From: CAYWRO01 sp964460345
GTDB lineage: Bacteria; Planctomycetota; Phycisphaerae; Phycisphaerales; UBA1924
Direction of reading: 5' to 3'
DNA length: 43,002 nt
Assembly: GCA_964460345.1 (NCBI GenBank)
Contig: CAYWRO010000026.1
Span: 1-43,002, forward strand
In this document: piece after piece, positions 32,881 to 40,749 of the stretch
Numbering within the stretch: position 1 is the stretch's first letter
How the letters are laid out: each line of letters begins with the position of its first letter
Made by a program: the position numbers and the translations under genes
Notes under the pieces: generated by a model
The model's database searches: none
What the model was told of the DNA's origin: nothing
Seen by the model: the letters and a program-made list of their open reading frames with translations, nothing else

Positions 32881-33633
32881 TCAGTCGCGCATCCCGAGCG
32901 CATCTTCAATGGTGTAGAGACCGGGTTGCTGAGCAGCGAGCCATCGCGCTGCGCGAAGCGCACCGCGCGCGAACAGGTCGCGCGATGTTGCGCGGTGGGT
33001 GACCTCGATGTACTCATCGGCGCATGCGAAGCGGACGGTGTGTTCACCGATCACATCGCCGCCGCGGATGGCCAGGAGCTGGTCATCGCGAACGGTTGCG
33101 CCGCCTTCTCTGGCAGCGGTTGCAAGGCGGATGGCGGTTCCGGATGGCGCATCCTTCTTGGCGGCGTGATGCGCTTCGACGATGGAAACGTCCGCGTTGG
33201 CGCCGAGGATGGACGCGATTCGATGGACGGCTTCGGCGGTGATGGCGACGCCGGCGGACGTGTTTGCGGCAATGAGGACAGGAATTTTTTTTGCCGCCTC
33301 GGCGAGCGATGCGCGCGTCTGATCGGACAACGCAGTGGTCCCGACAAGGATGGCGACGCCGCGGTCGATGGCGGCGTGCGTCGCCGCCGCAGCGCCGGCG
33401 TCGGAGGAGAAGTCGATGATGACATCGCAAAAAACACCGGGATTCATAGTGTTTTCGACGATGGGCGCCTGGTCACTGCCGTTGACTGCGCGCTGCGGAG
33501 CGCTTGCCTGCGCGCTCGCATCCAGCGCTGCGACGAGGGTCAGGTGCGGGTCATCCATGGCCAGTGCACAGAGGCGCGCGCCCATCCGACCAAGCGCTCC
33601 ATGCACCACGATTCTTGTGGGTTGACTTGACAT
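32881..33633 (-). CDS. dapB: 4-hydroxy-tetrahydrodipicolinate reductase DapB
   Basis: Reduces 4-hydroxy-tetrahydrodipicolinate in the lysine/diaminopimelate pathway; 250 aa, close to the family norm. The nucleotide-binding motif is VVHGALGRMGARL at 9-21, with VVHGALGRMG in place of the usual V-GAxGRMG. VGTTALSDQ lies in the middle, and the substrate-binding signature AHHAAKKDAPSGTA is intact. Its HHxxK and DAPSGTA elements match the canonical form. The C-terminal ATSRDLFARGALRAARWL is typical. The ATG at 33633 has GGAGGA 9 nt upstream; a 17-residue in-frame extension to 33684 has no support. It stands alone between a convergent membrane-protein gene and the divergent H1-like peptide gene. Confidence 0.94.
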   Translation of the reverse strand: MSSQPTRIVVHGALGRMGARLCALAMDDPHLTLVAALDASAQASAPQRAVNGSDQAPIVENTMNPGVFCDVIIDFSSDAGAAAATHAAIDRGVAILVGTTALSDQTRASLAEAAKKIPVLIAANTSAGVAITAEAVHRIASILGANADVSIVEAHHAAKKDAPSGTAIRLATAAREGGATVRDDQLLAIRGGDVIGEHTVRFACADEYIEVTHRATSRDLFARGALRAARWLAAQQPGLYTIEDALGMRD

Positions 33634-33649
33634 TGGCTTGTATCCTCCG

Positions 33650-33783
33650 CCATACTGAGTGTATGGTGCGCAAGGTTTGCTCAAGCAGTAGTGGAGTCTG
33701 AACCGATAGCAGTTTGAGTTTCACATCACAGCGGCGCCTTTCCGTGGCGCTCTAGAGCCGCTGCTGGAGTCAATAGGGACTCC
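33650..33783 (+). promoter_or_regulatory. Leader of the H1-like gene with successive inverted repeats
   Basis: Three inverted repeats occur in order before the ribosome site at 33794: CCATAC/GTATGG (33650-33655 and 33661-33666), AGCGGC/GCCGCT (33730-33735 and 33757-33762, enclosing GCGCC/GGCGC), and GGAGTC/GACTCC (33766-33771 and 33778-33783). They could be operators or a folded 5' leader. Each is short, so chance is possible. Confidence 0.35.
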
Positions 33784-33805
33784 GATTCAGTCCAGGAGAA
33801 CCAGT

Positions 33806-33943
33806 ATGGCAAAGCGTGCAAAGAAGAAGGCTGCAAAGAAGACCGCCAAGAAGACTACTCGCAAGAAGGCCACCCGCAAGAAGGCCACCGCGAAGAAGGC
33901 AACGGCGAAGAAGGCCACCCGCAAGAAGGCCACCCGCCGGTAA
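33806..33943 (+). CDS. Short histone H1-like Lys/Ala/Thr-rich protein
   Basis: A 45-aa very basic protein, more than half Lys or Arg, built of repeats of the type KKAT and RKKAT after the start MAKRAKKKAAKKTAKK. It has no acidic or aromatic residue. This resembles the C-terminal tails of histone H1-like bacterial proteins (Hc1, or HupB tails), which bind and compact DNA; here the tail stands alone as a gene. AGGAGA at 33794-33799 is correctly placed before the ATG, and a terminator follows at 34019, so it is a real short transcription unit rather than a chance frame. DNA binding is inferred from composition. The repetitive DNA makes length variation between strains likely. Confidence 0.8.
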   Translation: MAKRAKKKAAKKTAKKTTRKKATRKKATAKKATAKKATRKKATRR

Positions 33944-34018
33944 CTACCCTTTCACCCATTTGCAGAATGGGGCTGAATCGGGCGGCGTAGCCCCGGCCCC
34001 CTTAGAGCGCCACACACG

Positions 34019-34053
34019 GCGGGATCGACTCGGTCGGTCCCGCTGTCGTTTTT
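34019..34053 (+). terminator. Rho-independent terminator after the H1-like gene
   Basis: GCGGGATCGAC at 34019-34029 pairs with GTCGGTCCCGC at 34033-34043 (11 bp with one G-U pair) around a 3-nt loop, followed by TGTCG and five T at 34049-34053. It ends 28 nt before the next gene starts. Confidence 0.8.
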
Positions 34054-34080
34054 GCCGCTCCAGCTCCCCAACAATGGAGC

Positions 34081-34698
34081 ATGTCACAGCCTGACGAGAA
34101 CCCGGCCTCCGCACTGCGCATCCTTCGGCGACACCACGCCGGCATCCTCGCGTTCAACGAGCGCGTCAGTCCCGTCCGGTTCATCATCGACGGGCGCGAC
34201 GGCCGGCTTGTCATGCCCATCGAACCCGCTGCCGCCGACGCCCTTGAACATGTGCTCTATGCCCCCGATCAGACGGAGCCGGAGCTGGAGGTCATCGTCA
34301 CGCCGCGGCCGCTGGAGTCTGAGTTCGACGAGGCTCTGGATCGGTGGGCGGCGTACCACGGTCGCACCGCCGAAAGAAGGTGGGTGAGCTGCGGGTTGGA
34401 GACGCTGCGGACGGGAGGATGGGTTTACGACGGTGAAGCTGTGATGTCTGCTAACCCATTAAGGGGGGGTGAGGCGGCACTGGTAAAGCGTCTCAATAAG
34501 GATGCGGAGGCGCTCGCGGCGGCGTGTCGGCGCGAGGCGGGGGTTGAGGTCGCCGAGCCGCTGGCCGTTGGCGTGGATCCGGACGGGATTGATGTGCGCG
34601 CGAGGTTTGGGATCGTGCGGCTGGAGTTCGCCGCGCCGGCGGCGGATGCGGAAGAGGCGGGCCGGTTGATCGAAGCGATGCTCTCGGGCGGCGCGTGA
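34081..34698 (+). CDS. Pyridoxamine-oxidase-like split-barrel protein with DUF2470-type C-terminus
   Basis: A 205-aa protein. Residues about 8-118 resemble the FMN-binding split-barrel family in a shortened form (LRRHHAGILAFNERVSPVRF, DGRLVMPIEPAAADALEHVL, LEVIVTPRPLESEFDEALDR, RWVSCGLETLRTGGWVYDGE). Residues 122-203 look like DUF2470 (NPLRGGEAALVKRLNKDAEA, then VAVGVDPDGIDVRAR-like strands). Related proteins occur in haem-iron use. GGAG directly precedes the ATG. The next gene starts 9 nt after its stop, so the two are probably co-transcribed. Function and cofactor are inferred from distant resemblance only; the FMN contact residues cannot be checked by eye. Confidence 0.72.
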   Translation: MSQPDENPASALRILRRHHAGILAFNERVSPVRFIIDGRDGRLVMPIEPAAADALEHVLYAPDQTEPELEVIVTPRPLESEFDEALDRWAAYHGRTAERRWVSCGLETLRTGGWVYDGEAVMSANPLRGGEAALVKRLNKDAEALAAACRREAGVEVAEPLAVGVDPDGIDVRARFGIVRLEFAAPAADAEEAGRLIEAMLSGGA

Positions 34699-34707
34699 AG
34701 GAGGCGA

Positions 34708-35967
34708 GTGGTGGGTGAAGGTCGCGGGCCGTTGCGTGAGGCGCACTGTCACATCCTGGCACATGGCGAGGCGCTGACGCTGCCGTCGCTGGCGACGTGC
34801 GCAAGCATCGGGGAATGTCTTGAGGAGGTGGCGTCGCGCTGCGCCGAGGCGCCGGCCGGCGCGTGGGTGCGGTTCCACAGCGCGCGGCCGGAGTCGTGGG
34901 CAGAGGGCGAGTGGCCGGCGCTTGCGCAGCTTGACGAGGCGGCGGGCGGCCGGCCGGTGGTGCTGATGTCGCTCGACCTGCACAGCGCGATGGGCTCCTC
35001 GGCGGCGATTGCCGCGGCCGGGCTGCGGCCCGGGCAGCGGGTCGGGGATCATGGCCTCGTGCTCGAGCGAGACGGCGCTGCCACGGGCGTCGCGTTGGAG
35101 GCGGCGGGGACGGCGCTGTGGGAGTCTGCGCCCAGGCCGGCGGAGGAGACGCTCGTCGAGTACGCCCACGCCGCGCTGGCGGACTTCGCGCGGCTGGGGT
35201 ATCGCGAGGTGCACGAGATGCACATGCCCTCGGCGCTGCCGCGCGTGCTCTCGCGCCTGGAGCGGGAGGGGCGGCTCGAAGTGGACCTGGTGAAGGTGTA
35301 TGCGCCGGTGCGCCGGCTGCGCGAGGCCTGGGCCTCCCGGAACGAGTGGGAGTCGGCGCGCGTCATGCTGGCGGGGGGGAAAGTCTTCGCCGATGGCGCG
35401 CTCAACAGCCGCACGGCGTTCATGCTGACCGAATACGCCTCGCCGCGTCCGGGCTTTCCCCGGGGGATGGTCGTGACGGACGCCGCGGGGCTGGATGAGG
35501 CGATCGCGATTGCCGAAGGCGTCGAGCTTCCGCTGGCGGTGCACGCCATCGGGGATGCGGCGGTGCGGTCGGTTCTGGATGCCCTGCAGCGGCATCCTTC
35601 GCGGCGGGCGGGGTATCGCATCGAGCACTGCCAGTTCATCGCGCCGGAGGATGTCGGGCGCTTCGCCGCGATGGGCATCGTGGCGAGCGTGCAGCCGTGT
35701 CATCTCCTCTCCGACATCGAGCCGACGCGGCGGCTGCTGCCGCACGCCGAGGAGCGCGTGTTGCCGCTGCGGGCGATGATTGATGCGGGGCTGGAGCCGG
35801 GCGTTGGTCTTGTCTTCGGGTCCGATGCGCCGGTGGTGCGGCCGGATCCGGCCGACAGCATCCTGGCGGCGACGCAGCGGCGGCGCGCGGAGATGCCGGC
35901 CTCCGAGGCGCTCGGCCCGGAGCAGGCGATCACGGAAGAGGAAGCGTGGGCGTGTTTCGGGGCGTGA
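34708..35967 (+). CDS. Amidohydrolase family protein (YtcJ-like)
   Basis: A 419-aa metal-dependent hydrolase of the amidohydrolase superfamily. Metal-binding HxH is His13-His15 in REAHCHILAHGEA. Further family motifs are VHEMHMPSALPRVLSRL, GGKVFADGALNSRTAFML, VHAIGDAAVRSVLDAL, YRIEHCQFIAPEDV and GSDAPVVRPDP, which carries the catalytic Asp. YtcJ relatives are usually above 500 aa with an N-terminal beta-sandwich; here the barrel motif begins within 15 residues of the start, so that part is missing or supplied elsewhere. AAGGAGG at 34698-34704 supports the GTG at 34708. The substrate cannot be predicted. A hydroxyacid dehydrogenase follows after 24 nt, so the two may share a pathway. Confidence 0.85.
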   Translation: MVGEGRGPLREAHCHILAHGEALTLPSLATCASIGECLEEVASRCAEAPAGAWVRFHSARPESWAEGEWPALAQLDEAAGGRPVVLMSLDLHSAMGSSAAIAAAGLRPGQRVGDHGLVLERDGAATGVALEAAGTALWESAPRPAEETLVEYAHAALADFARLGYREVHEMHMPSALPRVLSRLEREGRLEVDLVKVYAPVRRLREAWASRNEWESARVMLAGGKVFADGALNSRTAFMLTEYASPRPGFPRGMVVTDAAGLDEAIAIAEGVELPLAVHAIGDAAVRSVLDALQRHPSRRAGYRIEHCQFIAPEDVGRFAAMGIVASVQPCHLLSDIEPTRRLLPHAEERVLPLRAMIDAGLEPGVGLVFGSDAPVVRPDPADSILAATQRRRAEMPASEALGPEQAITEEEAWACFGA

Positions 35968-35991
35968 GGCAGCGCTCCCGTACAATCGGCC

Positions 35992-36960
35992 ATGCCTGAA
36001 GCCAGACCGATCGTTGCCGTCACCCGCGCTGTGCCGGGCGCGGTGGAGGTTCCCGGCGCTGAGATCCGCGTGGCCGGCCCCGGGCGGCTGTCGCGCGAGC
36101 AGCTCCTGCAGCACGTGCGCGGCTCGAACATCATCGTGTCGATGTACCACGACCGGATCGATGACGAGGCGCTCGACGCGGCGGGGGACGGGCTCAAGGG
36201 CGTCTGCAACTTCGCCGTGGGGTATGAAAACATCGACGTCGCCGCGTGCGCGCGGCGCGGCATCGTGGCGACGAACACGCCCGATGCGGTGACGGAGGGG
36301 ACGGCCAACATCGCGATGGCGTTGCTGCTGGCGGCGGCGCGGCGGGTGGTGGAGGCGGACCGCTTTGCGCGCTCCGACGCCTACCGGCTCGGCGAGCCTT
36401 TGGGCATGGCGGACTTCCTGGGCGTCCACCTGACGGGCCAGACGCTCCTGGTCGTCGGCGCGGGGCGGATCGGGCTGGCGACGGCGATGCGGGCGATCGC
36501 CTTCGGCATGCGCATTTTGTATGTCGCGCGGCGGCGGCACTGGGAGTTTGAGCTTGCGCCCGTCGCGGCGGCCCGGGTGGATCTGGAAGAGGGGCTGAGG
36601 CAGGCGGACGTGGTCAGTCTGCACACGCCGTTGACGCCGCAGACGCGCCACCTGCTCGATGCGCGGCGGATCGGGCTGCTCAAGCCGACGGCGATCGTCA
36701 TCAACACCGCGCGCGGGCCGGTCATCGAGGAGCGCGCCCTCGCGGCGGCGCTCAAGGAGCGACGGATCTTCGCGGCGGGGCTGGATGTTTACGAGTTCGA
36801 GCCGAAGGTGAGCGAGGCGCTGCTCGGGCTCTCAAACGTGGTGCTCACGCCGCACATCGGCAGCGCGGAGGAGAAGTACCGGCTGGAGATGACGCGGATG
36901 GCCGCCGCCAACGCCGCGGCGATCCTCGCCGGTGAGGAACCGCCGAACCGCGTCCATTGA
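35992..36960 (+). CDS. D-2-hydroxyacid dehydrogenase (glyoxylate/hydroxypyruvate reductase-like)
   Basis: A 322-aa NAD(P)-dependent oxidoreductase. The Rossmann motif is VVGAGRIGLATAMRAIAFGM with GAGRIG at 156-161. The following strand ends LYVARRRH, with Arg where NAD-specific enzymes have Asp, which points to NADPH. Catalytic residues are Arg241 in INTARGPVIEE, Glu270 in LDVYEFEP and His288 in LTPHIGSAEE. Family members reduce glyoxylate, hydroxypyruvate or similar 2-oxoacids to D-2-hydroxyacids; phosphoglycerate dehydrogenase is less likely because there is no C-terminal ACT domain. It lies 24 nt after the amidohydrolase gene on the same strand and is convergent with the TPR gene. Confidence 0.92.
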   Translation: MPEARPIVAVTRAVPGAVEVPGAEIRVAGPGRLSREQLLQHVRGSNIIVSMYHDRIDDEALDAAGDGLKGVCNFAVGYENIDVAACARRGIVATNTPDAVTEGTANIAMALLLAAARRVVEADRFARSDAYRLGEPLGMADFLGVHLTGQTLLVVGAGRIGLATAMRAIAFGMRILYVARRRHWEFELAPVAAARVDLEEGLRQADVVSLHTPLTPQTRHLLDARRIGLLKPTAIVINTARGPVIEERALAAALKERRIFAAGLDVYEFEPKVSEALLGLSNVVLTPHIGSAEEKYRLEMTRMAAANAAAILAGEEPPNRVH

Positions 36961-37052
36961 GTCGGCATGCGCACGCCAGACCGCGCGGGGGCCGCGCCCG
37001 CCGCACTGCCGCGGCCGCCGCTTCAGCGCGACGCCTGTCTGAAAAGATTGCC

Positions 37053-37994
37053 TCACGCCTCGAGGTGGCGCAGCTCCAGGCCCATCTCGCCGAGCTTTTC
37101 CTTCACTTCCATGAGGCTCGTGGCGCCGAAGTTCTTGACGCCCATGAGTTCCGCCTCGGTGTGGCTGACCAGGTCGGCGACGGTCTGGATGTTGAGAAGC
37201 TGCAGGGCCTTTCGCGCCCGGACGGAGAGGTTGAGGTCGGAGACCGGGCGGGCCAGGGCCGCCTCCTTGCCGGAGCCCTTGAGCTGCTCGATGATGCGCT
37301 TGCGGGCGGCGCGGTGGGCGTCTTCGACGCCCTGGCCGAGGCGCAGGCCCTTCTGGGCGAGCATCTGCTTGATCTCGACGAGGCTGGACTCGCCGAAGTT
37401 CTTGTAGCCGAGCAGTTCGGATTCCGTCGTGCGCAGCAGGTCGCCCAGCGTGCGGATGTTCATCTTCTTCAGGCACGTGCGGGCGCGGACGGAGAGCTCG
37501 AAGTCGGTGACCGGCGTGTCGAGCATGGCGTTGCGCTTGACGCGCTCGCGGTCGTTGTCCTCATCGATGACCATGCCGCGGCTGGCCTGGACGTCCTTCA
37601 TGAAGAGGAGGGCGCGCGGGTGGTTGGGGTGCGTGTCGAGGACCTGGCGCAGGCAGCGCTCGGCCCGGGCGTAGTCGCCGCGGTCCTCGTAGAGGACGGC
37701 CAGGTTGATGAGCGCGTTGATGGGGGCGGGGGGCGTCTCGATGCAGCGCTCGTAGACGGTGATCGCCTCATCCTCTTCACCGGCCAGATCGAGCAGGAAG
37801 CCGAGGCGGAACATCACCTGGTTGTTGGTGGGGTCGTGCGTAGCGGCGGTGCGCAGCTCGTCGATGGCCGTCGCCTTGTCCCCTTCAGCCTCGGCGGCGA
37901 GGGCGATGTCGAGGTGCTTGTTGGCCTCGGCGGCGTTGCGCTGCACTTCCTTGGCGCCGATCACGACGTCCATCGGGTCATGGGTCCGCGTCAT
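37053..37994 (-). CDS. TPR protein with two RNA polymerase alpha C-terminal domains
   Basis: A 313-aa soluble protein. Residues about 22-140 are TPR-like helix pairs (AAEANKHLDIALAAEAEGDK, NALINLAVLYEDRGDYARAE). Residues 162-222 and 250-310 are two complete alphaCTD modules, each with the pattern of the last domain of RpoA: FELSVRARTCLKKMNIRTLG with KNFGESSLVEIK, and LNLSVRARKALQLLNIQTVA with KNFGATSLMEVK. The Arg equivalent to the DNA-contacting R265 of E. coli alpha is kept in both (Arg170, Arg259), while N268 and K298 are replaced. The ATG at 37994 has GGAG 6 nt upstream. It is not RpoA, since the alpha N-terminal domain is absent. A role in contacting UP-element-like DNA or transcription factors is inference. 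The upstream region carries two tandem arrays. Confidence 0.9.
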   Translation of the reverse strand: MTRTHDPMDVVIGAKEVQRNAAEANKHLDIALAAEAEGDKATAIDELRTAATHDPTNNQVMFRLGFLLDLAGEEDEAITVYERCIETPPAPINALINLAVLYEDRGDYARAERCLRQVLDTHPNHPRALLFMKDVQASRGMVIDEDNDRERVKRNAMLDTPVTDFELSVRARTCLKKMNIRTLGDLLRTTESELLGYKNFGESSLVEIKQMLAQKGLRLGQGVEDAHRAARKRIIEQLKGSGKEAALARPVSDLNLSVRARKALQLLNIQTVADLVSHTEAELMGVKNFGATSLMEVKEKLGEMGLELRHLEA

Positions 37995-38051
37995 TGGTTG
38001 CTCCGGTTCGGTTGAGGGGGCAGGCCCGCCCTGGCGAGTCTGCTGCCGGCA

Positions 38052-38166
38052 GGGTCGGGGGCGCCCTTGGGGGGTCGGGGGGGGCCCGTGAGGGGTCGGG
38101 AGGGGCCCTTGGGGGGTCGGGAGGGGGGGCGTCGGGGTCGCCCGGGGTGTCCTAAAGGGGGCGGTG
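38052..38166. repeat. G-rich degenerate tandem repeat, about 21-bp period
   Basis: GGGTCGGG recurs at 38052, 38072, 38093 and 38114, a 20-21 bp period, with intervening GCCCTTGG-type words; the downstream end becomes irregular G-runs. The plus strand has many runs of three or more G and could form G-quadruplexes. It lies 58 bp upstream of the TPR/alphaCTD gene start, in the place of its promoter or leader. On the minus strand it reads as Pro-rich heptads in frame with that gene, but no start supports translation of it. Confidence 0.75.
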
Positions 38167-38351
38167 CGGGGAGGGGCCAATTGACAGCCGCAGCGCTCGG
38201 CAAGTATATGACTGTCTTGGGATTGTCTCAAGGGGGTGCGTCAACCCCGGTTCAGGGGGAACGCGAGCGGGGCCGGCCAGTTGATCGGCCGGCGCACCAG
38301 AGAAGCTGAGGGGCGCAGGGCAGCGATTTCAAGGCGTGACAGCACACCCGG

Positions 38352-38803
38352 GGAGCGCTCCATGGTTCTTCTGGAGCGATCCATAACTCTTCTGGAGCGC
38401 TCCATAACTCTTCTGGAGCGCTCCAGAACTCCGCTGGAGCGCTCCACAGCTCTTCTGGAGCGCTCCACAGCTCTTCTGGAGCGCTCCATAGCTCTTCTGG
38501 AGNNNNNNNNNNNNNNNNNNNNNNNNNNNNNNNNNNNNNNNNNNNNNNNNNNNNNNNNNNNNNNNNNNNNNNNNNNNNNNNNNNNNNNNNNNNNNNNNNN
38601 NNCTGGAGCGCTCCACAGCTCTTCTGGAGCGCTCCATAGCTCTTCTGGAGCGCTCCACAGCTCTTCTGGAGCGCTCCATAGCTCTTCTGGAGCGCTCCAC
38701 AGCTCTTCTGGAGCGCTCCATAGCTCTTCTGGAGCGCTCCATAGCTCTTCTGGAGCGCTCCACAGCTCTTCTGGAGCGCTCCATAGCTCTTCTGGAGCGC
38801 GGT
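38352..38803. repeat. 21-bp tandem array of palindromic GGAGCGCTCC sites
   Basis: Each unit contains the 10-bp perfect palindrome GGAGCGCTCC followed by an 11-bp spacer, mostly AYAGCTCTTCT. Eight units begin at 38352 plus multiples of 21 up to 38499, where the N run cuts in; ten more begin at 38605 plus multiples of 21 up to 38794, the last one decayed. The second unit has GGAGCGATCC. After the gap the spacers alternate ACAG and ATAG, giving a 42-bp higher-order repeat with one break. The 21-bp period puts all palindromes on one helical face. Frames through it are open only because 21 is a multiple of three. Confidence 0.95.
38503..38602. other. Assembly gap of 100 N inside the palindrome array
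   Basis: Exactly 100 N interrupt the 21-bp array. This is the usual placeholder length for a gap of unknown size, and the array phase differs by one base across it. The true copy number is therefore unknown and may be much larger than the 18 units seen. Confidence 0.97.
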
Positions 38804-38821
38804 TATCCGGTCCTCGGGAGC

Positions 38822-38850
38822 CCAAAACCCCTCTGGGAGGCTCCCAGAGG
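38822..38850 (-). terminator. Candidate terminator after the MATE gene
   Basis: CCTCTGGGAG at 38830-38839 and CTCCCAGAGG at 38841-38850 form a near-perfect palindrome. Read on the minus strand it lies 27 nt beyond the MATE stop and is followed by GGTTTTGGG, a weak T-tract. Its GGGAG/CTCCC core also resembles the adjacent array units, so it may be a diverged array element instead. Confidence 0.45.
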
Positions 38851-38877
38851 CACCTCCCCCGCATCCGGGGGTTCGGG

Positions 38878-40575
38878 TCAGGCCTCAGGTGTGCCGGGCG
38901 CCGGGCCTGATCGGGCTGCCTCCCCGCTGCGGAGGGCCACCGCCACCTCCGGCAGGGGATCCGCGAGGGGCTCGGCCGGCAAAGAGGCGTCCGGCGCGCC
39001 GGAAAGGGGGGATGGGGGGGTGGGGGGGTCGTCGTGGACGAGGCGGATGGAGCGCCACTTGCCGCGGCTGAACCGCCAGAGCATGCCCATGCCGACCACG
39101 ATGATGTAGGTCGCGGCGGCGATCCAGGGGCCGAGGGAGCAGAGACCCGGGGCGGCCCACAGGAGGAGGTGCCCGAGGCCGATGATGAGGAGCCACGACA
39201 TGACCGCGCAGAAGACGCCCGGCCAGACGGTGTCTCCGGCCCCGCGCAGGGCCCCGCTCATCGTGATGGCGGTCGCGTCGAAGAGTTGGAAGATCGCGGC
39301 GATGATCATGACGCCGGAGCCGACGGCCAGGAGTTGTTCGATGTTCTCCGGGCTCATCCCCTCGGGGATGAACTGGGCGACGAGGCGCGTGCGGAAGAGG
39401 ACGAAGACGAGGGCGCACAGGCCCATGTACCCGAGCGTGAGGGCCAGGCCCAGCCACGCGCGGTGCGCGGCCATGTCCGGCCTGCGCATGCCCATGCACC
39501 GGCCGACGACGGCGCTGACGGCGATGGAGATGCCGATCGCGGGCATGAAGGCCAGGTGCATGTAACGCAAAGCGATCCAGCCGGCCGTGTTGTGGACGAC
39601 GCCGTTTTCTCCCGCGGCCTCGCCCGCCGCGCGCAGGAGCACGGCCATGAGGTAGCTCCAGCAGAACATCTCGTTGCTGGCCATCAACCCGCCGGGCCAG
39701 CCGAGGCGGACGATCTCGCGGACCGGCCGCCGGGCGGGCTTCCACGCGCCGGCCGAGCGCGTGCCGTAGCGCTTGTGCATGGGGAAGAGGAAGACCAGCA
39801 TGGGAATCGCAAACTCGACGACCGAGCCGATCACCGTGCCGAGCGCGGCCCCGCGCACGCCCATCGGCTCGATGCCGAGCGCCCCAGCGACCTGTGCGAA
39901 GAGGCCCGCCAGCGGCATCCCTTCCGGCCCGCCCGCGGGGCCATAGATGAGGACGGCGTTGCAGGCGAGGTTGACGAGGTTCGCCGTGATCACCGAGCCC
40001 ATGACGATGACCGGGCGGTGCATCCCGAAGAAGTACTGGGCGATCGTTCGCGCGGCCATGATGAAGAAGCCGCCGACGATCATGACCTGCGCGTAGGCGG
40101 ACTCGAGCCCGACCAGGCGGCCCTCGTGCCCCATCGCCGCGAAGATGCGCGGGATGAGCGGGTAGAAGGGGAGCATCAACGCGGCCAGGACGGCGCAGAT
40201 CCACAGCCCGTTCCAGGCGTACGCGGCCCCGCGCTCCGGCTTGCCCGCCCCGAGGTTCTGTGAGACGAAGGTGTTGACGACGGAGGTGACGCCGAAGACG
40301 AAGGACATGAGCAGCCAGACGAGCACGCCGCCGTTGCCCTGCGCGGCGACGTACACCTCGTCGGCCGGCTGGATGCGCGAGACCATCAACCCGTCGACGA
40401 ACTGCATGACCGTGTAGCTGGTCATGGTGACGACGGTGGGCGCGGCGATGGCGATCATCTCCGCGATGGGGGAGCGTTCGCGACCGGGCGCGCCGCCGGG
40501 CACGGCGGCAGGCGGCTCGGCGGCTGAGCGCACCGAGGCGTCATGCCCGCTGGATGTCGGGACCGATTCGGACAT
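38878..40575 (-). CDS. MATE family efflux transporter
   Basis: A 565-aa inner-membrane antiporter of the MATE family, which exports drugs or metabolites in exchange for H+ or Na+. About twelve membrane spans lie between residues 40 and 510, starting with AEMIAIAAPTVVTMTSYTVM. The two halves repeat the family pattern: QFVDGLMVSRIQP in the first, and GRCMGMRRPDMAAHRAWLGL plus ISGALRGAGDT-like TMSGALRGAGDTVWPGVF in the second. The N-terminal 35 residues and the last 55 are soluble, Pro/Ala-rich and not part of the transporter core, which makes it longer than the usual 450-480 aa. GGAGGG lies 12 nt before the ATG, rather distant. The substrate cannot be predicted. It stands alone, downstream of a GNAT-nitrilase gene. 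Confidence 0.9.
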   Translation of the reverse strand: MSESVPTSSGHDASVRSAAEPPAAVPGGAPGRERSPIAEMIAIAAPTVVTMTSYTVMQFVDGLMVSRIQPADEVYVAAQGNGGVLVWLLMSFVFGVTSVVNTFVSQNLGAGKPERGAAYAWNGLWICAVLAALMLPFYPLIPRIFAAMGHEGRLVGLESAYAQVMIVGGFFIMAARTIAQYFFGMHRPVIVMGSVITANLVNLACNAVLIYGPAGGPEGMPLAGLFAQVAGALGIEPMGVRGAALGTVIGSVVEFAIPMLVFLFPMHKRYGTRSAGAWKPARRPVREIVRLGWPGGLMASNEMFCWSYLMAVLLRAAGEAAGENGVVHNTAGWIALRYMHLAFMPAIGISIAVSAVVGRCMGMRRPDMAAHRAWLGLALTLGYMGLCALVFVLFRTRLVAQFIPEGMSPENIEQLLAVGSGVMIIAAIFQLFDATAITMSGALRGAGDTVWPGVFCAVMSWLLIIGLGHLLLWAAPGLCSLGPWIAAATYIIVVGMGMLWRFSRGKWRSIRLVHDDPPTPPSPLSGAPDASLPAEPLADPLPEVAVALRSGEAARSGPAPGTPEA

Positions 40576-40749
40576 GTTGAGAGGCGTTCCCTCCGCGCGC
40601 CGGGGTTGGGCCGCCGCATCGATCTCACCCCTGGCATCCCCAACGATCGATCCGACACGGGCGTGCGTGGAAAGATGTTAGGCGGCGGCAGTGTCCGCTG
40701 TTCGGCGGCGGATAGGAGAAGAGTGGGGAGAGGAGCAAAGGGGCGAGGG

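Noticed and set aside
34459..36651. Long minus-strand frame of 730 codons opposite the amidohydrolase and dehydrogenase genes
   Set aside because: Arg/His/Pro-rich translation, antisense to two genes with clear catalytic motifs; no start signal.
38236..38910. Coding frames through the 21-bp array (LLERSTA or MERSRRA heptads)
   Set aside because: A 21-bp period keeps several frames open on both strands automatically. None has a ribosome site, and the assembly gap breaks the frame. The conserved palindrome explains the pattern better.
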